Shown here: positions 11,301-20,024 of the stretch, piece after piece
Layout of the letters: each line of letters begins with the position of its first letter
How positions within the stretch are numbered: position 1 is the stretch's first letter
Assembly (NCBI GenBank): GCA_905250885.1
Contig: CAJNOQ010000584.1
Location: forward strand, 1 to 45,939
DNA length: 45,939 bases
Reading direction: 5' to 3'
Source: Didymodactylos carnosus
Lineage: Eukaryota > Rotifera > Eurotatoria > Philodinida > Philodinidae
The notes under the pieces: model-generated
The model's database searches: none
What the model was told of the DNA's origin: nothing
What the model saw: the letters and a program-made list of their open reading frames with translations, nothing else
Translations under genes and position numbers: made by a program

Positions 11301-14300
11301 AAGTAAAATTATTGATGCAATGAGAATATTAACATCTGATACTGCATTATGGTTATCTAAACTATTAAAAACAAAATATAGAATAGATTATTTTTATAAT
11401 TTAAAAGATATTATGATTAAAAATTATTTCCATTTACTTTTTACTTTTATTCATTTGTTTTTAACAAAAGTATAGACAATTTTTGTTTTTATTAGAAGAT
11501 GATATAAAATTTTTCGTTACTATTCTCACAGTAAGTTTTTGAGTACTACAATAGTTTATAATAAATTTATTTATTCACTCAAGCTTTTTATGATGTGTAT
11601 CGTGATAAAATGTTAACTATTTATTTGTTAAAAATGTTGTAAAACACATCATTGTTTGTCTATTAACCTACGTATATGTGCAGACACACACACAAACACT
11701 ATTTTAGTCCCAAAATTTTATATCAATAAGAACTTTTTATTTTATTCTTTTCGTACTTATCTCTCTTTAAAATAAAAATAAAAAAAAAAATCTCGCAAAC
11801 ATAATTTACTTTTATATCAAGGATGACGGGGAAAAAAAAGACAAAAATGAAATTTAGAAAGAACTGAAATAGTTTTTCTCAAAAAAAAATAAAAAAAGCT
11901 GATGAAAGAGATCAATAGTGATTAGATATCTTAATATCGGATTAAATAAAAAAAATTAATAAAGTGTGATAAATATTCGTTTCTTTTTATCGTCTTTTTT
12001 CTCTCTCTCTTTCTTTAATACTTCATTTTGTTCTATTTACCAAAAACAAATCAAATCAAGATCAAATTTAGGTTCAAATTACATATACGCTATGTGCGTA
12101 TAAAAACTAACAGAAAAATAGTTTTAAAGAACAAATAATATAAATCTACTACTCATCATGACAAATTTAAAAAAGATAATCTATATTTATGATTAACTAA
12201 AGATAAAAGATTAAGAACAGGTTCAAATATTAAACACTAAAATCATTCATTATTTAATAATTTGTTAGAAAAAAAAATGGAAATTTTTGTATGTAAAATA
12301 GCATTACATTTTAAACTTTTAATCCTATTCAAAAAAGATAATTGAATATGAATGATTTTAGAAGATTAGAATAATACAATTTATCAGTTGAATAATGAAT
12401 TTGCATTTGTCTAATATGATATATGAACTGTAACACTCATATAGTAGACAACAACAGGAAAAAAAATGCATATTCTTCCTGTTTATCTGACTTCAACAGT
12501 GAGACACACTGAAATCAAAAAATTCTTCTTTTTCAAACTGTTGACTAAGACTATGATACATATCATGCATAATTATTTACAAGGTCGTAGAACGAAGGTA
12601 AACATGTACGGTGACATTAGTCTACTGACATATTATGTTAAGTGTATACAAAGAAATGATATATTAGACGCTTATATACATATTTATTATTACTAATCAA
12701 ATGGAACAATGATTATAAAGAATATTTTTTCAAGAAGATCTATTGAAAATTTTACTTCAAGTTTTTGAGCTACATTTCTAATCTCAATATAAATATCTGA
12801 ATGATAACTAATTTTCGAAAAGCAACACTCTAAAATGTGATTCGAGATTTTATCTATTATAGTAGAACATGTAAACGAAGCTTCTATCGATAAAAACTGA
12901 TCTTAAAACTCTGTAGAAAAATAGACTAATTTTGTTTATAAGAACACGTTTTTTTTTTTCTATGGAAAAATATTAACTTGCTTACTTGACTATCTTGTTC
13001 ATTTTTTAAAAATGAATTAATTTCTTCAGTAGCCAATTCTAATCCATAATTCAAATTAATAAAATCCGACTGTTTAATTGATGTTGATAATTTTTGTGCT
13101 CCTAATATCTGTAACTTATAGAGAGCACATTGTATACGTAAATGATTATTACGAATCGATATCAGTGGCAAAAGTGTCTAAAATAGATAAACAAACAAAA
13201 TCATGATGTTTTAAAAGTAGACAATTAATGATTACATATCAAAGTTGTTAGTAATTACTTACATGCACTTAAAACTAAAATAAGATGTTAACAGTTCATT
13301 AGACAAGTGACTACAACGACCGTTTCGAAACATCGAAGCTTGAAACGGTCTTTGAAGTTGTATTGTCTCAGGAACAGGTTCTTAGACCATATTGCTACTA
13401 CAAACTAATTCTAACATATACTGTCTAAGACAAACTCATATAGAAATAAAGAAAGAAAAGAATGCGCCTGAATCAAGTATTCGTGACTAAATAACTCACA
13501 GAAAACGAACATCAAAACAAAGCAACAATAATAATAAACTGCAATTATGTGAATGCACAAAATTGCCATCAAACTCGAAAGACCAGTTATGATTCTGGTT
13601 AAAAAATCTTGATTTCTATACTTTTTCGTGCATATGTAAGATTGTGCTCTGGTCCTCTGTGGTGCTAGTGTATTCCGTGTGGGTGAAGCTCTGCTCCCGG
13701 CAAAAATACTTCGTGAACTTCTGAGCGCTTTGGACAATATCCTTCGCTCAGGTCATATTTTAAGTCAAAGTTTACGCTTTTCGAATTTGAAGGCAATTTT
13801 GTACACTGACATAACTATAGTTTGTTATTATTTTTGCGTTGTTTCGATGTTCGTTTTCTGTGAGTCACGTAGTCACGAATATTTGACTCAGAAGCATTCT
13901 TTTCTTTCTGTCTTAGACAGTATATGTTAGAATTAGTTTGCAGTAGCAATATGATCTAAGAACCTGTTGCTGGAACAATACAAGTTCAAAGACCGTTCCA
14001 AGTTTCGATGTTTCGAAATGGTCGTTGTAGCACTTGGCTAATGAACTACTAATGTTAAGTGCATGTAAGTAATTACTAACACCTTTGGCTTTCTAGTTTA
14101 TTCATCAGTTATGACTCTGATTAAATAACCTTGATTTCTATAATTAATGATTGATATGCTACAATTGCAGTGACATAACACAGTAAAGACAACAGAATAT
14201 CTCAAAAATTGATCAGAGAAAAAACGCAGTCACTAAGAACAGAACGTTATGTTTTCAGTTGTAGAAAGATATAAACTAACTTTATCTGATTCACTCTCGA

Positions 14301-14619
14301 CGAGCATTTGTTGTTTTTTTTCGTTACACAAAAGTCAATAATTTCTTATGTACTTACTTCACTCTGTTGTGATGCAACAATTAATGAAAAATGTGGTATT
14401 TTTTGTTGTGTAATATAAGTAGTTAATATTGAAAACAACTGATCAATTCCCATTACTGTACCAGCGATTAAATCACTATTACTCCCGGCACCACATTCAA
14501 CAATCAATAACCGACCTAAAAAATAAACAAATAAAAACATTAATCCTTTTCTGAATAGTTTAACAGTTTAATGCAGACGTACTGGGATAGGTTGAACGCA
14601 CACTCCGTAAACCACTCAT
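2334..14619 (-). CDS. M1AP: M1AP-like meiosis protein, N-terminal half (6 exons, 3' end missing)
   Basis: Exons on the minus strand are 14619-14583, 14515-14358, 13177-12986, 7053-6934, 3318-3204 and 2438-2334. Every junction has GT-AG ends and matching phase (1,0,0,0,1). They give 242 residues, against about 530 in human M1AP. Blocks follow the M1AP order: RLLIVECGAG near the start, LLPLISIRNN, then ELATEEINSF, then FHIIILTSRS with QVEVVHIDG-like residues, then FKTWLNDDKI. M1AP is required for meiosis I in mammals and has a von Willebrand-A-like N-terminal fold. Translation probably starts at 14619, 20 bases after a strong 3' splice site at 14640-14641. The last exon ends in a good donor at 2333-2332 (phase 1), but no following exon was found down to position 1. 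The C-terminal half is therefore outside the window or lost. Its 5.9-kb intron contains the innexin gene. Confidence 0.82.
3319..6933. other. long intron of the M1AP-like gene, no nested gene seen
   Basis: This 3.6-kb intron lies between the exons at 7053-6934 and 3318-3204. It is AT-rich and unremarkable. Short minus-strand frames at 4050-4241 and 5251-5538 and a plus-strand frame at 6469-6651 show no family resemblance, so I did not call them genes. A short imperfect tandem stretch (GTGTAAGCA, GTGTAAACA and relatives) lies near 4555-4590. Confidence 0.55.
7263..7514 (+). CDS. two orphan plus-strand exons of an unassigned gene
   Basis: A plausible exon at 7263-7403 follows a 3' splice site (CATATTTAG) and ends in G|GTAAAG. 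A second exon at 7486-7514 follows a strong pyrimidine tract ending TTTTTGCAG and ends in a stop. Both junctions are phase 1. The peptide is about 56 residues, helical and coiled-coil-like, containing LDKINSILSRND and ending DEFCTRYSI. The first acceptor is phase-compatible with the donor at 1942 of the coiled-coil gene, so these could be alternative 3' exons of that gene across 5.3 kb. They could also end a gene whose start I did not find. The pair runs tail-to-tail with the innexin, 99 bases away. Confidence 0.35.
7613..11271 (-). CDS. innexin (gap-junction channel protein), complete, two exons
   Basis: Exons are 11271-10971 and 8589-7613, joined in phase 1 through a 2.4-kb intron; the product is 425 residues. 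Innexins form hexameric channels in the plasma membrane that join cells. Family marks are clear: extracellular-loop-1 cysteines at 56 and 74, the signature YYQW at 102-105 starting TM2, loop-2 cysteines within FPRVTLCDL and YTVQCVLPINILNEKI, and the WFW of TM4. Four membrane segments are seen. Placing the second exon at ATTATAG|GT puts YYQW directly after ATIG, as in relatives. An upstream in-frame ATG at 8692 would add unrelated residues and was not used. The C-tail carries about three imperfect QQENERI-type repeats of about 10 residues. The ATG lies 15 bases after a 3' splice site (11288-11287). The gene is nested in an M1AP intron on the same strand. Confidence 0.93.
8860..10560. repeat. 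large nested foldback element in the innexin intron
   Basis: Sequence near 8862-8960 recurs inverted at about 10430-10560, and 9690-9960 recurs inverted at about 10170-10430, with many point differences. The left arm also contains a second inverted pair, about 8998-9088 against 9199-9290, sharing the strings GATCATCT and TCTAGTC. The whole therefore looks like a palindrome with another palindrome inserted in its left arm. No transposase frame is seen. It fills most of the 2.4-kb intron. Confidence 0.75.
11269..11474 (+). other. open, coding-like fragment antisense to the innexin start
   Basis: A 67-codon open stretch begins opposite the innexin start codon and runs to a TAG at 11472-11474. 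The first part (HDEYLSGYVSKIIDAMRI, then TALWLSKLLK) has a protein-like composition; the last 20 residues are Phe/Leu-rich and look non-coding. A donor-like GGATAT|GTAAGT occurs inside it at 11301. It has no clear start or acceptor. It may be a gene relic or a chance open frame; I recognise no family. Confidence 0.22.
11475..12985. other. M1AP intron between innexin and exon 3, no gene seen
   Basis: AT-rich DNA with poly-A and poly-T runs. The plus-strand frame at 12466-12696 has no family resemblance. This stretch would hold the promoter of the nested innexin if it has its own, but no motif stands out. Confidence 0.5.
13246..14080. repeat. foldback element (family also present at 40051-40385)
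   Basis: The left arm (about 13246-13590) starts TTAGTAATTACTTACATGCA. The right arm (about 13780-14080) ends with its reverse complement. Between the ends the arms share the strings ACCGTTTCGAAACATCGAA, TAGAATTAGTTTG and GAAAACGAACATC in opposite orientation. Arms are about 300-340 bases around a centre of about 190 bases. It lies in the M1AP intron between exons 2 and 3. A single arm of the same family lies in an MFSD12 intron. Minus- and plus-strand frames at 13411-13737 and 13679-13930 are products of these arms, not genes. Confidence 0.88.
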
Positions 14620-14984
14620 ATTCGATATTGAATTGTTATCTAAAAACAAACAAAAGTTGTACTTAAAATAATTAAAAAACAATGAGATTGAATTGTTTTA
14701 TCTAATAAGAAATCAATACTATTGGAGACACTCAAAAACATTAGTTCATATTGTTGTTGTGGCTTTTAAGTCTATGAGAGAAAATAGTCGAAAGTCTACG
14801 TTCAATAGTGTCACTTTCAAAATAAAAAATCAATCATCTAGTATAAGATTACACGGAAAATATCATTCAGACAGGAAAAGTCATTTATATAAAATAATAT
14901 TATCGATCTTCCTTATTGAAGAAACGCACGTTAAAACAGAATCATGTCAATATAAAATAGTCCTCATAAAATCACGTGCAATAC

Positions 14985-15065
14985 ATGTCTCTTAATGCAA
15001 ACGGTACTCAAAGTGGAAGTGATAAAAATAGTGAATTAAATAATGAACTAGTTAAAAGTGTCTAA
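14985..15065 (+). other. tiny coding-like open frame
   Basis: ATG at 14985 opens 26 codons ending in TAA at 15063-15065. The peptide is Asn/Ser-rich and acidic (MSLNANGTQSGSDKNSELNN and six more). Codon choice resembles the real exons nearby, but no splice partner or family is visible. It could be a first exon, a relic, or chance. Confidence 0.15.
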
Positions 15066-15180
15066 TATTAGTACGTAAATAAAATTCTATAAAAAACAAC
15101 AACAACAACAACGTGAAATAATAAAAAGAACATTAAGAAAAAACAACACTAGAACTCTAGAAAACTATGCATGAAAAAAA

Positions 15181-15585
15181 TTACTTTTTTACAGTAATTC
15201 TATCTCCATTGAATAGATCGACTGTTTTTGGTGTCACAATTGCATGACGATATCTCAGTGGAAATATTCTCGATACTAAACTTCGTTCCGGTTCTTTTAT
15301 AACATATTTTGCAGCATGCAAATGTGAATGAGATTTTTTTTCCTTCTTTTCATCTGATTCTTCTGAATGAATTTCGGTACATTTACATTGATAAATATTT
15401 CGTTTATCATCTTTTTTACATTCGGTTAATTCATATTTTCCTGGTGGAACAGCACCGAAACCAAACCAAAGACCTGATGCGGCGTAAGTACATGATCCCG
15501 ATGGAACATAACATAACTGACGATTCTTGCGTGAAAATTCATATTCATTAACGATCGTAGTAGGATATAAAGTAGGAGTGTTCAT
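15181..15585 (-). CDS. small Cys-containing protein of unknown function, single coding exon
   Basis: The 134-residue frame starts with an ATG 17 bases after a strong 3' splice site (TTGTTTATTTTAG at 15604-15603). It has six cysteines: one in LCYVPSGSC, whose partner closes that string, one in ELTECKKDD, two in YQCKCTE, and one more in the region. A Gly/Phe-rich run (GLWFGFGAVPPGKYEL) follows at about residues 38-53. A Glu/Lys-rich low-complexity stretch and a His-rich run (SHSHLHAAKY) come next, with a basic C-terminus. No signal peptide or membrane span is seen. I recognise no family. Its 3' end is about 540 bases upstream of the M1AP splice site on the same strand, so the two could be co-transcribed if leader trans-splicing operates here. 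Confidence 0.58.
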   Translation of the reverse strand: MNTPTLYPTTIVNEYEFSRKNRQLCYVPSGSCTYAASGLWFGFGAVPPGKYELTECKKDDKRNIYQCKCTEIHSEESDEKKEKKSHSHLHAAKYVIKEPERSLVSRIFPLRYRHAIVTPKTVDLFNGDRITVKK

Positions 15586-16380
15586 TATTCAAGGAAAAAG
15601 ATCTAAAATAAACAAAGAAAGTACAATGTTTCAACAAGTTCCAGCTTCAATTTTTCTCATAACAAAAACATAATGAAGAGAATGATGCCAAGAAATGATG
15701 AAGCAGATGATGCATTTCTACTGTAAAACGAAAATACAGCTAATAGCTATCATTTAAAATAAACAAAAATTCATAGTTCTAATAGTCCGAACTAAATAAG
15801 AGGTTCAAAACTGAATATATCACGTGTATCTCTTTCGCTTAAAGAGAGAAATTCATATTAGAGATAACAAAGAACGAAGCAATTCTAAAAGGGTTAGCTT
15901 TTTATCGATAGCAGAAAAAGTTATATACACATGCATATTCTATCTCACCTTCAGTACTTAAAGTGAGTGTTCAAAAATTTATAAAAATGAAACACCAATC
16001 AGATTTGCAAGAAAGTAAATTGGGATAAGATGAAACATGTAGATATGAACGTAGCTTGAGAGAAATAACGCACGCACATAAAGGTCAGTTTTAGTTTCAA
16101 AGCGGTAGAGAGTCTCATCGATGATAACAAGTTTTATTGCTATCTCACGTATGAACAATGATGTGAAATAATCTAGAAATCTTGTAGCATACGTTATTTA
16201 CTATTATATGTATTTTGACGTTTGTTTTTTGAATATAGCTACATGACTGATGTAACCTATATGTCTTTATTTCTCTATATATAAGACACGTTAATCTATA
16301 TATAGAAGTTATAGTATAAACCAAATGATTCTTTTTCTCGCTCTTTTTTACTAGCTATATATGCAGAAAAGGAAAGAAAT

Positions 16381-16509
16381 ATGTTTATGTTTATATCACG
16401 TGGTTTAGCACATGCACGTTTTTTTCAATTAGTGAGTCGACTTGATAAAAGCATTCAATCCATTTGTGAAAATAATAATGAAGAAAACCATACATCTTTA
16501 CTGATATAA
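16381..16509 (+). other. short coding-like open frame or relic exon
   Basis: ATG at 16381 opens 42 codons to a TAA at 16507-16509, after a possible 3' splice site (TATATGCAG, 16365). The peptide begins MFMFISRGLAHARFFQLVSR and is helical. Composition looks like protein, yet no second exon was found and no family is recognised. It may be the last exon of a lost gene. Confidence 0.25.
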
Positions 16510-16615
16510 TTTCGATAATTTTTAAATTTGATCAGAGATAGTTGTGCAATACTAGTATTGTTATATATTAGCACTGATGATGGACGATCTAGAAAATATA
16601 GAATACAACATCATA

Positions 16616-17147
16616 CCCTAGTGAAAGTACTCATACTATGAGTACGACTTTACTCATAATTCGTCCATGAGTACTCATATGATATGATACTTTTGAGTAT
16701 TTTTACTCAGTTACTATATGAGTACTCAGAAAATATTCATTCACCATTTTGTTTTGCAAAAATGAACTGTATAAAGAACGCAGAATTTTGTAAACGGAAA
16801 CATAGAATATTTATATGATATTTTTCCCTCTGATCTCTCTGTATAGGCAGCGATGGACTCGTATGTGAATAGACTTGTAGTCCTACTCTAGCTGCCTGAG
16901 ATTACTCCTCTATATGAAAATACTTGATGAACAATACGCATGACTATTTTGACAAACGTTATATGCGTACTCAACAATACTCTAGCATGAGTACTCAAAG
17001 TCGTCCCCACAATACTCATTACTCGCTCTTGAATACACATGTGAGTACTCAATGATTAGTCAAAGTGTATGAGTACATATGGGTACTCGTCCGGTTTTTC
17101 TAGCAGAGCACTTTTTGAGTACTCACGCATGAGTACATTCACTAGGG
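16616..17147. mobile_element. miniature inverted-repeat element with TA duplication, rich in GAGTACTC
   Basis: The ends are inverted repeats of about 19 bases, CCCTAGTGAAAGTACTCAT on the left and its reverse complement with one change on the right. TA flanks both sides (16614-16615 and 17148-17149), which fits a Tc1/mariner-type target site. About ten copies of the palindromic word GAGTACTC or near relatives lie inside, concentrated toward both ends. It is 532 bases long with no transposase frame. Confidence 0.7.
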
Positions 17148-19399
17148 TACATGTACAAGTATTTTAATGAAGAAAGGAAGTTGAATTTGCTGAAATGGAT
17201 TCTTATTTTTTTTTTACAAAAATTCTGGGAGTGACGTTTTATGGCTTGAAGAAGCTGAACCTGCCCTTGTTCATCAAGACAATACAACGATTCGACGATG
17301 AGTATCAAAAGAAATATGCCAATAAAAAGTCCAAAGAGAAAAATGTTTCGGCGTATTAAATAACTCTGGTTTCTGTTGATCACGTAACGGTTGAATCACT
17401 TACTACAAGTTTTCGATGGCTGGTGTATGGTTAGTACTCGAAATATAGTAACAAGTCACATTTTCTTCTATGTAATATATAATATTTTATCTAAATCATT
17501 CATGTGTTGACATTTGTCGAGAGACGATCGATCATATCCATATTTATAAAGCCTGCAAGTAAAAACTTCAATAATTTCTAAATTTGAGTAATTACCACCA
17601 ACTGTTTTGTTACCTTCATTTTTCTTTGAAATACTTTGTATTTTTACAAGATTGACTTTGCGTTTTCGATCGTTTAATTTTCACAATGCTACAATACAAT
17701 GGAATCTATTTCGCTGAAATTCCAGATGAACAGTATTTCAATTCGATGTTGTTTATTATAACATCTTCTTTCACGTTTCCAAAGGTTCACTCAATTTGTA
17801 CATTCTTGTTTAAAAAAATGTTAGAAAAAGGTTTCGTATCGTCTTGTATCATACATTCTAGTTATAGATTTTCACTCCGAAAATTACATTTGGTTCGTTT
17901 CCAATTTGAGAGCGATTAGTTTTACTACGTTACACGTCGCTACAACTTTTTCCAGAGAAAACCGCGAGGTTTTTTGTAAAAGAATTTTCATGGAAGCATA
18001 TTCAATATGATATTTCTTCGAAAGTACATTCTTACAGGCCACGTTCGAATGGATATATTCATTTGCTCCTTTTTTCTTAAAATAGTCTTTGTGGAAAATA
18101 AGAATTAAACGATTATTATACGCTATGATTTTCAAAAAAGAAACGATAATGTAACACAAACTGGTATGAACAACACTTATAATATTTAGTCTTTAGAGTA
18201 TACACAGCAAACTGCTATTAAACGTATAGTAAATGTTGACTAGTTGTAACCATTTTTAAGAGACATTTTATAATCCATACTTATATATGCTCGTGCAATT
18301 TGAAATTATATTCTTATATTTTCAAAGAGAACAAAGCAGTAAAAACGACGTTTGTTGCTTCGTTGACTAATATGATCTTATACCCTTTGTGTTCACATAT
18401 TTAGTGGCGGGAGAAAATGAACGTAACACGTTCCTGTAATCAATACACTATCAGATGGAGAAAGTATCTTTGAATTCCATACTAGTGATCTGCAGATTGT
18501 TGTCATAGAGACTCGTTCACGATAATAAAATCAGTTCCTTTGTTACTGAAAACGCTGAAGAAAAACTTGAATATTTTCTCTTCACAGTTTCAGTGCAACT
18601 CTTCTGTTAATTCGTCGTCAGATGTCGTTATTAGACTATTCAAGGTTTGCTTAAATCTGTTGTTTCTGTGCAGTTCGTCTATTAATCGGATCTATTCAAT
18701 CATACTAAATAGCTATTGGCTTATCGTCAATCTTTGCTTCTTGGCTCATTCTCAAGGTCGAGTAGAGTTCTAGAACAGCGTTTTGAACGGATGCTTGCTT
18801 TTGTCTGTTTCTTGACTTCGTTTTACATATATAGAGATAGCTAAGTGAAGTTTTAGCCTCAGTTATGTTGTTTATTATGTCGGTTTAGTAAAAGATATAT
18901 GATAAATAATCTGGATTATAGAGTGCACGTCTTCTAATCTTTCTTATCTTTTTACTTTTTTGTGAAAACTTCCTTGGACTTGTCCGTTTTCCGAAGAAAA
19001 AGGAAGTTTGAAGTATAAAGTTTATATACGAGGGTTTTTTTGTCAGTGGCTCTAACCACAATTTTCAGTAGCTGTAAACTTTTTGGGTGAAATTGTGATT
19101 GATCAAATTTCAATATAAATTTGGTGTTTACAGCTGCTGAAATGTGTGTTTACAACTACTAAATGGACTAGTAACAGACAGTGCATTATTGATCTGATGT
19201 TGTTAGACACAAGTTTTAAAAAATATTACCATATCTCTCCATATAATCAGAAAAAAAAGCTATTAAATAAAAGTTTCTCTCGCGCGCTACTATTCTTATT
19301 TAACTTCCTCTTCCTTCTATTTATACATCTATCCACATATATTTATACATGTTGGTTATAGTCCAACAGCTCAATAGGAAGTTTTCACATTTTTGCTTC

Positions 19400-19700
19400 G
19401 TATAAGCAACGCTGACAAGCTTTTTAAGAGTACTTCCAAGTGAATGTATTTATATACAAGTATTTTCTCAATACTCTCATAAGTTTTAATCAACGTTCCT
19501 GGGATTTTTTTGCAAGTGAATGAGTATTCGAATTATCTTACGTTCTTGTCAAGTACTTGCTCAAGTAACCCGGAAATACTTTGAGAGATAGAACAAGTGG
19601 ATGAAGTATCTGGCAGGTGCTTTGAGATATTTGGACCAATAATTACCAAGTAGCATTTTACGAAAATACTTGCCGAGTGGGCACGGCAATTCATCAGTAA
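19400..19700. repeat. patch iterating CAAGTACTT-type words, probable miniature element
   Basis: The words CAAGTACTTG, AAGTATTTT, AGTACTTCCAAGTG and ACTTGCC recur many times in both orientations over about 300 bases. This is the same style as the other iterated-word patches in the window, with a different word. Exact ends and a target duplication could not be fixed. Confidence 0.4.
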
Positions 19701-20024
19701 ACAAGCACCAGCTTGCAAGTGTATTCAGTAGGGCTTTCATACACTACGTTGCCTTTTGGAAACGAGATTATTTCTTGATTAATATTATAAATCATTCAAT
19801 TTTCAATGGTATTTTAATTGTATATAGCACTATTCTATCATATTCTGTAGATAAAATATATAAACTTTGTTTGTTCTTTTGCAAGGTGAGGTTTGCTAAG
19901 TTATCACTTTTTGTACGAAAGGAAAATAGATTCAAACTGTGCTTATCACTAGTTTTATATCGTTCTTTTTAAACTATAAGTTAGTTTTTTTTTCACCTCT
20001 TTTGTTCTAGATGATAAATCGTTG

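Larger units (their letters stand above)
15605..20010. other. 4.4-kb stretch of repeats and relics, no complete gene
   Basis: Apart from the elements listed separately (16381-16509, 16616-17147, 19400-19700), I see no supported gene. A minus-strand open frame at 17383-17123 contains a membrane-like run (FLFGLFIGIFLLILIVES) followed by EQGQVQLLQAIKR. It could be the first exon of a type II membrane protein, but the in-frame codon at 17383 is GTG and no ATG precedes it. A short inverted pair (CAGTAGCTGTAAAC near 19067 and its reverse near 19126) could form a hairpin. Confidence 0.45.

Noticed and set aside
13411..13930. Two frames, one on each strand, with similar peptides
   Set aside because: They are the two arms of a foldback repeat read in opposite directions, which explains the similarity.
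17123..17383. Minus frame with a membrane-like segment
   Set aside because: It has no ATG, no confirmed splice partner, and its left end runs into the element at 16616-17147; left as a possibility in the gap entry.
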